Of a stretch of DNA of 32,968 nucleotides, positions 23,506 to 31,351 are shown piece by piece. How positions within the stretch are numbered: the stretch's first letter is position 1; each line of letters opens with the position of its first letter. Under the pieces are notes generated by a model. That model was not told the origin of the DNA, did no database searches, and saw only the letters and a list, made by a program, of their open reading frames with translations. The position numbers were made by a program, and so were the translations under genes. Source of the stretch: an uncultured bacterium. GTDB lineage: Bacteria; Bacillota_I; Bacilli_A; RFN20; CAG-826. The stretch spans positions 1-32,968 of the forward strand of contig CASDXP010000011.1 of the NCBI GenBank assembly GCA_949285455.1, in the 5' to 3' direction.

Positions 23506-23825
23506 CAAACTAATGAAGTAATTTTGACGTTCACGGCAAATGGTACAATATCCGCCATCGTCGTGATAAGACGAGCGATGTGAGCTTGTAAATCTTCTGA
23601 AACTTGTTTGACATCGCTATCTTTTGACATCTTGACGTTTAATGTGATCGTCAATTGATTATTATGAATATGACTTGCAATCGGCTTATCTAAAGTAAGT
23701 TTTGCATCTTTATGTTCATTGACTACTCTTTGAATAGCGCGACCAGCGAGTTGAGAAAAAGCGAAGTTAGAAATACCTAAACTTCCTCCTTGTGCATAAT
23801 TGTCGACGTAAAGATAATTAGCCAT
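23505..23825 (-). CDS. Asp23/Gls24 family envelope stress protein (YqhY-like)
   Basis: This 106-residue protein has the Asp23 pattern: an N-terminal GxxxISNFAFSQLAGRAIQRV helix, a beta strand LTITLNVKM, a helix (VSEDLQAHIARLITTM) and a terminal strand FAVNVKITSLV. Members are cytosolic, often attached to the membrane through a partner, and respond to cell-wall or alkaline stress; those beside nusB (YqhY) have been tied to fatty-acid synthesis control. A ribosome site (AGAGGAAA) precedes the ATG at 23825. The next gene overlaps its stop by one base. Confidence 0.88.
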   Translation of the reverse strand: MANYLYVDNYAQGGSLGISNFAFSQLAGRAIQRVVNEHKDAKLTLDKPIASHIHNNQLTITLNVKMSKDSDVKQVSEDLQAHIARLITTMADIVPFAVNVKITSLV

Positions 23826-23855
23826 AAATTTTTCCTCTCGTATATGTATTATAAA

Positions 23856-25847
23856 TTAAATTTTCAAAGCTTTCTTAATTAATTTTACTAAATGGTCGCT
23901 TGTGAAATTAAATTTAGCGATGACTTCTTTTACTGGCGCACTCGCTCCAAAATCATCTAAACCCATCTGATATTTAGCCCATTTAGCCCAGCCGAAAGTT
24001 GAAAGCATCTCACAAGAAATACGTTTATCGTAACTTGTTCCAAGAACTTCTTTTTGATAGCTTTCTTCTTGCCTAGCAAACACTTCTAAAGAAGGTAAGG
24101 AAACGACTCGAACATAAATCTTTTCTGCCTCTAATATTTTTTGTGCTTCGATAGCTAAAGAAACTTCGCTACCTGTCGCTAAGACGGTGAACATCAAAGG
24201 TCCATTCTCTTTGCTTGCGATGTAGCCACCTTTCTTTACATTTTCGTAACTTGATGCTTCTAACTTTGTTAGATTTTGTCTAGATAAAATGAGACATGAT
24301 GGATGAGTAGTGTTTTTTAAAGCGAGTAACCACGAAGCATAAGTTTCCATCTCATCCGCAGGACGATAGACGTCGACGTGTGGAATGCTACGTAACATCG
24401 CAAGCTGTTCGATCGGTTGATGAGTTGGACCATCTTCCCCGACTGCGATAGAATCGTGAGAGAATAGATAGATGGCCGGTAACTTAGAAAGGCTAGCGAT
24501 ACGAATAGCAGGTTTTAAATAATCTGCAAATACTAAGAAGCAACCACCATAACTTCTAAGTCCACCGTGCAATAAAATACCATTATTGATCGCCGCCATA
24601 GCGAATTCGCGGATACCATAATTGATGTTCACTCCTTCTAAACAATTAGGAGAATAAGTCTCTTTATTTTTTAAAGAAGTCATGACCGAATGAGCGACAT
24701 CCGCACTACCGCCAAATAGATTTGGAACGATATCGACTAACCAATTGAGAGCATTCCCGCTAGCGACGCGGGTAGAAATGCTATCTTTCTTTTCTAAAGA
24801 AATATCTTCCGGTAGATATGCGCTCACATCATTTTCTAAAGTTTTCAAAATTACTTCATATTGTTCTGGGTGAACTTTTTTATACCATTGCAAGGTATCT
24901 TCATATTTTTGGTAAGCTTTTTCACCCTTTTCGATGACGTTTTCTTTAAATAAGTTGTAGACTTCTTCAGGGACGGTGAAATTAGGATAATCGTAACCAT
25001 AAGATTTTTTAGCGGCTAAGCCATCTTCTTCGCCTAGTGGCGAACCGTGAACTTTATTCGTCCCTTGTAATTTAGAGCCATAACCAATAATCGTATGGAC
25101 GATGATGAGCGTTGGCTTACTGACGCTCAATTTCGCGCTATTAAGGGCTTTATCGATCGAATCGATGTCATTTCCGTCCTTCACTTCTAACACGTCCCAA
25201 TTCGCGCTTAAGAAGCGATATTTCGCATTTTCGCTGTTAGATAAATTAAGTCCACCATCTAAAGTGACATCATTTGCATCATAAATTAGGATGAGATTAT
25301 TAAGTTTATTATGTCCAGCGAAGGAAATAGCTTCTTGAGAGATACCTTCTTCTAAGCAACCATCGCCACATAGACAATAAACTTTATGGTCGAATAATTT
25401 ATCACCATCGGGGTATAAAGCACTTAAATGTTTGCTCGCAAGTGCCATACCTACCGCTTGAGCGATACCTTGACCTAAGGGTCCAGTCGTCGCATCCACG
25501 CCTACCGTGTGAGCGTATTCTGGATGCCCTGGCGTCAAAGAATCGATTTGACGGAAGGCTTTCAAATCCTCGATTGTTAAACCATAGCCAGCAAGATGAA
25601 GCAAAGCGTAAAGTAAACTAGAGGCGTGTCCTGCACTTAAGACGAAACGATCTCTTTTCATCCAATGCGGATGTTTCGGATCGATATTCAAATGATTTAA
25701 AAATAAAGTTGTCAAGATAGGCGCACTGCCTAAAGCCATACCAGGATGACCGCTTTTGGCTTTATTAATTTCATCGATACATAAAGCTCTCGTCGCGGCG
25801 ACTGCGAGATTTTCTTGTTTCTTTCTTGAAGGTGTTTTCATATTCAT
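23856..25847 (-). CDS. tkt: Transketolase
   Basis: Transketolase moves two-carbon units between sugar phosphates in the non-oxidative pentose phosphate pathway, using thiamine diphosphate. Seen are AKSGHPGMALGSAPI, GHASSLLYALLH, DATTGPLGQGIAQAVG, the TPP motif GDGCLEEGISQEA ... IYDAND, KVHGSPLGEED, and the C-terminal SHDSIAVGEDGPTHQPIEQL. Length 663 is standard. The first ATG (25847) is only 3 bases from AAGGAG (25856-25851); the ATG two codons later (25841) has better spacing and may be the true start. It lies 31 bases after aspS. With deoB it serves pentose conversion, and its glyceraldehyde 3-phosphate can feed DXS. Confidence 0.96.
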   Translation of the reverse strand: MNMKTPSRKKQENLAVAATRALCIDEINKAKSGHPGMALGSAPILTTLFLNHLNIDPKHPHWMKRDRFVLSAGHASSLLYALLHLAGYGLTIEDLKAFRQIDSLTPGHPEYAHTVGVDATTGPLGQGIAQAVGMALASKHLSALYPDGDKLFDHKVYCLCGDGCLEEGISQEAISFAGHNKLNNLILIYDANDVTLDGGLNLSNSENAKYRFLSANWDVLEVKDGNDIDSIDKALNSAKLSVSKPTLIIVHTIIGYGSKLQGTNKVHGSPLGEEDGLAAKKSYGYDYPNFTVPEEVYNLFKENVIEKGEKAYQKYEDTLQWYKKVHPEQYEVILKTLENDVSAYLPEDISLEKKDSISTRVASGNALNWLVDIVPNLFGGSADVAHSVMTSLKNKETYSPNCLEGVNINYGIREFAMAAINNGILLHGGLRSYGGCFLVFADYLKPAIRIASLSKLPAIYLFSHDSIAVGEDGPTHQPIEQLAMLRSIPHVDVYRPADEMETYASWLLALKNTTHPSCLILSRQNLTKLEASSYENVKKGGYIASKENGPLMFTVLATGSEVSLAIEAQKILEAEKIYVRVVSLPSLEVFARQEESYQKEVLGTSYDKRISCEMLSTFGWAKWAKYQMGLDDFGASAPVKEVIAKFNFTSDHLVKLIKKALKI

Positions 25848-25878
25848 TTACTCCTTTTAGTATAAATTTAGTAACAAT

Positions 25879-27621
25879 TTAGTTATTTTCATAATCGGTG
25901 ACAGCAATGCCTAAATCAGTTAATTGCTTTTCATCTACGCGACTTGGAGCGTGCGACATCGGGCAAACTGCGTTAAGGTTTTTAGGGAAAGCGATGACGT
26001 CACGAATATTATCAGTTTTAGTGAATAGCATAGTTAATCTATCTAAGCCAAAAGCCATGCCGCCATGCGGAGGTGTGCCATATTTGAAGGCGTCGACGAA
26101 GAAGCCGAATCTTCTTTCCACTTCTTCTTTGCTCAAACCTAAAATTTTAAAAATTAATTGTTGCATATCGCTACGATAAATTCTCATCGAACCGCTACAA
26201 GTTTCTTGTCCATTGATGACTAAATCGTAAGCGTAAGCGCGAACTTTTAAAGGATCGGATTCTAAATATTTTAAATCTTCATCGTGTGGGCGAGTGAAAG
26301 GATGATGCGTGGAAGTAATCGAACCATCTTCCGCTCTTTCGAAAAGTGGGAAATCGATGATGAATAAAATATCAAAGATATTTTTATCAATCAAAGATAA
26401 CTTTTCACCATATTTTAAACGTAAAGCACCTAAACCATTAGAAAGACGTTGATAATTCGAAGAAGCAGCAACAAATAAGACATCTCCATCCTTTAGATCG
26501 TAATCTTTAATAATGTTAAGCTTATCTTCATCGCTCATGAATTTAGCGATGCTAGAAACAATTTCACCATTTTCCATCTTGATAGCCACAAATGTCGCAT
26601 TTTTATCGTATTTATGGATGAGACTAGTTTCTTCATCGATGACTTTTCTTGAAGTTAAGTGAGCGACATCGTGCACCTTAATGCCGCGAATACGATGACT
26701 TTCATCCTTGAAAGGAGCGAAATCGATCTTTCTTAAATCATCGTAATCTTCGATTTCCATCGCAAAACGTGTATCTGGCTTATCTGAGCCATATCTTCTT
26801 ATCGCCTCTTCGTAAGTGAGACGTTTGAATGGCTTTTTAATATCTAAAGATAAGACGTCTTTAAAAAGAGTAGAAATAAAATTTTCGATAAATTTTAAAA
26901 TTTCTTCTTGCGTGATAAAACTCATCTCGATATCAATTTGAGTGAATTCGGGCTGTCTATCCGCTCTTAGGTCCTCATCTCTAAAACAACGAGCGATCTG
27001 ATAATATCTTTCTAGACCACCGACCATCAAAAGTTGTTTAAATATTTGTGGACTTTGCGGTAAGGCGTAAAATGCACCATGATGTAATCTAGAAGGTACG
27101 AGATAATCTCTTGCCCCTTCTGGCGTCGATAAATTTAAGATAGGTGTTTCTATTTCATAGAAGCCTAAACTATCTAAATAACGATGGACGCTCATCTTAA
27201 TTTGATGACGCACTCTCAATCTTTCTTGATTGATTGGTCTTCTTAAATCTAAGTAACGATATTTAAGACGGACGTCTTCTAAAGCATCGGTCTTATCGTC
27301 GATTATTAAAGGTGTCGTCTTCGCTTCGCTTAAAATGTTAAGATGAGTTACTTCAATTTCAATTTCGCCTGTCTTCAAATTCGCATTCGCATTTTCTCTA
27401 CGTCTCACCACGCCTTCAACTTCTAAAACGTATTCATGATGGACGTTTTTTGCTACTTCTTCATCTTTGATGACAAGTTGCACGATCCCACTTCGATCAC
27501 GTAAATCGATGAAAGTTAATCCTCCTAATTTACGAATTCTCTTAGCGAAGCCATAAACTTTCAAAGTTCGACCTTCGTCTTTTAAAGAAATTTCACCATT
27601 TCTAGTTCTTTCTAAATCCAT
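25879..27621 (-). CDS. aspS: Aspartyl-tRNA synthetase
   Basis: AspRS charges tRNA-Asp. The N-terminal OB anticodon-binding domain (KVYGFAKRIRKLGGLTFIDLRD) precedes a class II core with motif 2 (ARCFRDEDLRADRQPEFTQ) and motif 3 (GMAFGLDRLTML). The bacterial GAD insertion is present between them, so it is the long bacterial type (580 residues). NGQETCSGSMRI replaces the usual NGxELGGGSxRI, a small departure at the amino-acid/ATP pocket. Whether it also charges tRNA-Asn cannot be told without gatCAB and asnS. The start codon follows hisS by 14 bases, with AAGGAA inside the gap. Confidence 0.96.
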   Translation of the reverse strand: MDLERTRNGEISLKDEGRTLKVYGFAKRIRKLGGLTFIDLRDRSGIVQLVIKDEEVAKNVHHEYVLEVEGVVRRRENANANLKTGEIEIEVTHLNILSEAKTTPLIIDDKTDALEDVRLKYRYLDLRRPINQERLRVRHQIKMSVHRYLDSLGFYEIETPILNLSTPEGARDYLVPSRLHHGAFYALPQSPQIFKQLLMVGGLERYYQIARCFRDEDLRADRQPEFTQIDIEMSFITQEEILKFIENFISTLFKDVLSLDIKKPFKRLTYEEAIRRYGSDKPDTRFAMEIEDYDDLRKIDFAPFKDESHRIRGIKVHDVAHLTSRKVIDEETSLIHKYDKNATFVAIKMENGEIVSSIAKFMSDEDKLNIIKDYDLKDGDVLFVAASSNYQRLSNGLGALRLKYGEKLSLIDKNIFDILFIIDFPLFERAEDGSITSTHHPFTRPHDEDLKYLESDPLKVRAYAYDLVINGQETCSGSMRIYRSDMQQLIFKILGLSKEEVERRFGFFVDAFKYGTPPHGGMAFGLDRLTMLFTKTDNIRDVIAFPKNLNAVCPMSHAPSRVDEKQLTDLGIAVTDYENN

Positions 27622-27635
27622 AATATTTATTCCTT

Positions 27636-28973
27636 CTATTCATCCTTATGATGATGACGACAGCAATGATATTCTTCATCGTCATTTTCTTCATGACAAC
27701 AATGATGTTCTTCTTCGTTTAATAATGCGAGAAATTCCTCCAAACTCATCGCTTTTTGTACTTGTGTTTCTAAATCTTTAACTTGAATAATTCTTTCTTT
27801 TTCTTCCTCTTCCCCGACGAGAATCGCATATTTAATTTTGTTTTTAGAAGCGTATTTCATCGCGCTAGAAACCGATTTTGTATTTAAAGCAATATCAGTT
27901 TCTATACCAGCGACGCTAGAAAGATAATAACGTACGAATAAAGCATAAGTTCTTACATTTTCATCTTCCCCGATAGGAATGACATATGCATTCGGGGCTA
28001 AGATAAAATTATCGACGTCCGCATGAGTTTTTAAATACATGACGAAACGATCGACACCTAAAGAAAAGCCGACGCTAGAAAGACTTGGCCCACCTAATTG
28101 TTCCACTAAGTGATCGTAATGTCCACCAGCTAAAAGCGCTCCTAACTCCAAATTATCTTCCGCATAGATTTCAAAGACGACGCCGCTATAATAATCTAGG
28201 CCTCGCACTAAATTTTCATCTAATTGGTAATCGATACCCATATCATCTAATATGTTTAAGATGCGAGTAAATTTATTTTTATCTTCTTCACTTAAATAGT
28301 CTTTAAGTTTTGGAGCATCTTTTAAAATTTCTTGGTCTTCTTTTACTTTGCAATCGAGCATGCGTAAAGGATTTTTTTCAAATCTTTCCTTACAATCCCC
28401 GCACATGTCATCTAATTTAGGCGCGACGTAAGCTTTTAAAGCTTCCATATATTTTTTTCTCGATTCATCGCTTCCTAAATAATTGATCTTAAGTTTAGCG
28501 GGAATGGAGAAAGATAAAAATATTTCATAGGCTAAAATGATGACATCGACATCTTCTTCAACATTGGAAACACCAATCGATTCGACACCGAATTGGATGA
28601 ATTCACGTAGACGACCTTTCTGCGGTCTTTCATAACGGAAAGCTGGGCCTAAATAATAGGCTTTATAAGGAAGATGTGCGGTCGCATAAAGTTTAGCGTT
28701 GACGAACGCTCTTATGATGGAAGCGGTATGCTCTGGTCTTAAAGAAATGCTTCTTCCACCTTTATCTAAAAAAGAATACATCTCTTTTCTTACGATATCG
28801 CTACCCCCACCTACAGAACGTAAAAACAATTCGCTCATTTCGATCGTCGGAGTCGAAATAGGGACGTAATTAAATCTTTTAGCAAGAGCGATAATTTCTT
28901 CTTCGCTCGCTTCATATAATGCCGCATCGACACCGATTAAGTCGTGCGTGCCTTTCAAGGTTTGATAATCCAT
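27636..28973 (-). CDS. hisS: Histidyl-tRNA synthetase with a His/Cys-rich tail
   Basis: HisRS charges tRNA-His. Class II motifs are clear: RPEHTASIIRAF (79-90), motif 2 FRYERPQKGRLREF (112-125), the HisRS-specific LVRGLDYYSG, and motif 3 with GVDRF. The anticodon-binding domain ends near residue 418. Beyond that sits an unusual tail of about 27 residues: EEEHHCCHEENDDEE, then YHCCRHHHKDE, with seven His and four Cys in two similar blocks. This is not part of normal HisRS and looks like a metal-binding extension. The gene has a GAAGGAAAA ribosome site, follows rel by 61 bases, and is followed by aspS, the usual order in Bacillota. Confidence 0.96.
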   Translation of the reverse strand: MDYQTLKGTHDLIGVDAALYEASEEEIIALAKRFNYVPISTPTIEMSELFLRSVGGGSDIVRKEMYSFLDKGGRSISLRPEHTASIIRAFVNAKLYATAHLPYKAYYLGPAFRYERPQKGRLREFIQFGVESIGVSNVEEDVDVIILAYEIFLSFSIPAKLKINYLGSDESRKKYMEALKAYVAPKLDDMCGDCKERFEKNPLRMLDCKVKEDQEILKDAPKLKDYLSEEDKNKFTRILNILDDMGIDYQLDENLVRGLDYYSGVVFEIYAEDNLELGALLAGGHYDHLVEQLGGPSLSSVGFSLGVDRFVMYLKTHADVDNFILAPNAYVIPIGEDENVRTYALFVRYYLSSVAGIETDIALNTKSVSSAMKYASKNKIKYAILVGEEEEKERIIQVKDLETQVQKAMSLEEFLALLNEEEHHCCHEENDDEEYHCCRHHHKDE

Positions 28974-29014
28974 AGATTTATTTTCCTTCTACCTTTCTTA
29001 TTTTAATTCTAATC

Positions 29015-29042
29015 TTCACTAATTTCACTATCATTTAGTGAA
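29015..29042 (-). repeat. Inverted repeat in the rel-hisS gap with an alternative hairpin
   Basis: TTCACTAA and TTAGTGAA (8/8) flank 12 bases, spanning the rel stop codon. Within it CACTA-AATGA-TAGTG can form a competing five-pair stem. No T tract follows, so it is not a standard terminator. It may damp read-through into hisS or protect the 3' end. Confidence 0.4.
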
Positions 29043-31245
29043 TTAAACGCGAAACTTCGTAGACGCTTGGAACGTTAAGTAGGACGTTATGAATATCTTG
29101 ATATTCATGAGCATCCTTCACTAATATCTCAGCTTTAAATGTCGTCGTAAGCGTCTCAGGATGAAGTCTAGCGTCTAGATGATTAACTGGAACTTTATGC
29201 TGCGAAAAAGCAGCCATGATATCGACGAGTAAATTAGGGCGATCGCTCGCTTCGATGACGATGTCTAAAGGATATAAATTATCGCTTAATTCATCATTCC
29301 ATTTCGCTTCGATAAGTCTTTTTTTATCGTGAGCGACATTAGGACAATTTACGCAGTGAATAGTAATACCTTTGCCTTTAGAAATGTAGCCGACGATGTT
29401 ATCGCCAGGAATGGGTGAACAACAATTAGCTAAATTGATAGCGATACCTTCTGCCCCACTTATGATGACGCTAGATTTAGAATTGCCTTTAAAGGCTTTA
29501 TTGAAAATAATTTTTGGTTTCTTTCTTAATTTTAAGAAATCTACGACCGCACTTGGAGCAATAGTTTTATTGGCGACGGCGACGTAGAGATCTTCGACAT
29601 TTTCGAAAGAAAAATGTTCTAATACTTTCGATGAATTAAGCATCTCTTGCATCTTTGTTTCATCGACATCTCTTTCTTTGAACATTTCCAATAAAGATTG
29701 CCTACCTTTAGCGATTCTTTCATCTTTTAATAAAGAAGCGTTCTTTTTAGCGATAGCTTTTCTAATGTGTGACAAAGCGGAACTCGTCTTAGCTATTTTA
29801 AGCCAACCTTCATTTGGACCAGGCGAAGAGGAAGAAGTTTTAATTTCTACTACTTCACCCGTCTTTAAAGCGGTATTAAGTGGGACCATGACACCATTCA
29901 CTAAAGCACCGACAGCTTGATCTCCGACGCGCGAATGAATCTTGTAAGCAAAATCTAATGGCGTGGCCCCATTCGGCAATTCGATAACTTTACCTTGTGG
30001 AGTAAAGACGTAAACATTAGCTTCGAAAATATCTTTAGTTAAATTATCGATATACGTTTTAGCGTCAACATTTTTTTCATCGCTCATAGAGACAAAGTCT
30101 CTAAACCAATAAAGTTTCTCTTCAATTTCTTTTTGTTCTTGCTTTGGATTATAGTTAGAACCTTCTTTATATCTCCAATGCGCGGCTACGCCAGTTTCCG
30201 CTACTTCATCCATTTCTTCCGTTCTAATTTGTACTTCAAAAATATTGCCGTCGCCTGAAACGATCGTCGTATGTAAAGATTGATACATATTCGATTTTGG
30301 CATAGCAATATAATCTTTAAAACGACCTGGTAAAGGCGTATAAACCGCATGAATTAAGCCAAGTATTTCATAGCAATTAATTTCAGTTTTAGTAATGATA
30401 CGAAGGGCTAATAAATCATAAATTTCATCGAAATGATAACCTTTTTTAAAGATTTTTCGATAAATGGAATAAATAGATTTTTCTCTAGCTTCAATATTGA
30501 AAGGAATGTTAGCTTCAAAAATGATATCAGCGATCTTTTTCTTTAAATTGTTTAAAGATTTCGCTCTATTTTTCACTTTTTGATTTAATTTAGAAGAAAT
30601 ATCTCGATAAATTTCCGGTTCAAGATATTTTAAAGATAAATCTTCTAATTCGCTCTTAAGTTTAAAAATACCTAGACGATGGGCGATAGGCGCAAAAACA
30701 TCTAATGTTTCTTGAGCGATGGCTTTTTGTCTTTCTTCACTCAATGCATCTAATGTTCTTAAATTGTGCAGACGATCTGCGAGTTTTATGATGATGACAC
30801 GAATATCTCTAGCCATCCCTAAAAATATTTTACGATGGTCTTCTGCTTCAAAATCTTGGGCTTTACGATGCGATAATTTAAGTCTTTGAATTTTCGTTAA
30901 AGAATCGACTAAATTTGCGACATCTCCGCCAAACATTTTCTTTATATCTTCAACAGTGACATCCGTATCTTCCACTACGTCATGTAATAAGCCCGCGATG
31001 AGCGTTGCTGGACCCGCTTGATAAGAGGCTAAAATGTAGGCTACTTCTATTAAATGATGAATATAGGGTTCACCACTTTTTCTTATTTGATTACGATGTT
31101 TTTCTTCCGCGAAGCGATATGCTTTAGCAATATTTTCTCGATCTTTAGGATTTTGAATATATTCATAAAATACATCCTGCACATCTTGAAAAGTATGCAT
31201 CGGATAGCCACCATTAGGTTTTAACACCTGCTTATCTTTTTCCAT
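29035..31245 (-). CDS. rel: Bifunctional (p)ppGpp synthetase/hydrolase Rel
   Basis: Rel makes and degrades the starvation alarmone (p)ppGpp on the ribosome. The HD hydrolase domain is intact (HHLIEVA, HDVVEDTD at 88-95, KLADRLHNLRTL). The synthetase domain has RFKD at 308-311, the form found in bifunctional Rel, and MPKSNMYQSLHTTI. A TGS domain (about 405-465), a Cys-rich zinc-finger region (CCSPIPGDNIVG, HCVNCPNV) and a C-terminal ACT domain (about 660-736) complete the long form. Length 736 is normal. The promoter's -10 lies six bases from the ATG, so the mRNA should be leaderless. It heads a co-directional series running to dxs. Confidence 0.96.
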   Translation of the reverse strand: MEKDKQVLKPNGGYPMHTFQDVQDVFYEYIQNPKDRENIAKAYRFAEEKHRNQIRKSGEPYIHHLIEVAYILASYQAGPATLIAGLLHDVVEDTDVTVEDIKKMFGGDVANLVDSLTKIQRLKLSHRKAQDFEAEDHRKIFLGMARDIRVIIIKLADRLHNLRTLDALSEERQKAIAQETLDVFAPIAHRLGIFKLKSELEDLSLKYLEPEIYRDISSKLNQKVKNRAKSLNNLKKKIADIIFEANIPFNIEAREKSIYSIYRKIFKKGYHFDEIYDLLALRIITKTEINCYEILGLIHAVYTPLPGRFKDYIAMPKSNMYQSLHTTIVSGDGNIFEVQIRTEEMDEVAETGVAAHWRYKEGSNYNPKQEQKEIEEKLYWFRDFVSMSDEKNVDAKTYIDNLTKDIFEANVYVFTPQGKVIELPNGATPLDFAYKIHSRVGDQAVGALVNGVMVPLNTALKTGEVVEIKTSSSSPGPNEGWLKIAKTSSALSHIRKAIAKKNASLLKDERIAKGRQSLLEMFKERDVDETKMQEMLNSSKVLEHFSFENVEDLYVAVANKTIAPSAVVDFLKLRKKPKIIFNKAFKGNSKSSVIISGAEGIAINLANCCSPIPGDNIVGYISKGKGITIHCVNCPNVAHDKKRLIEAKWNDELSDNLYPLDIVIEASDRPNLLVDIMAAFSQHKVPVNHLDARLHPETLTTTFKAEILVKDAHEYQDIHNVLLNVPSVYEVSRLIH

Positions 31246-31251
31246 ACGACT

Positions 31252-31280
31252 ATTATATAGACTTCATTTTTCTTATTCAA
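31252..31280 (-). promoter_or_regulatory. Leaderless promoter of rel
   Basis: TTGAAT (31280-31275), exactly 17 bases, a perfect TATAAT (31257-31252), then six bases (AGTCGT) and the ATG at 31245. The -35 begins where the T tract of the preceding terminator ends. Confidence 0.8.
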
Positions 31281-31316
31281 AGAAAAAAGAGACGAGATTT
31301 GACTCTCGCCTCTCTT
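31280..31316 (-). terminator. Strong terminator of the right-edge surface protein gene
   Basis: A 13-base-pair stem with one G-U pair (31316-31304 with 31297-31285, loop GTCAAA) overlaps a T-rich stretch (TTTTTTCTTT on the minus strand). It insulates rel from the surface protein gene. Confidence 0.92.
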
Positions 31317-31351
31317 ATTAATTGTTATTGTGCTATAAATTCAAGGTTTGA

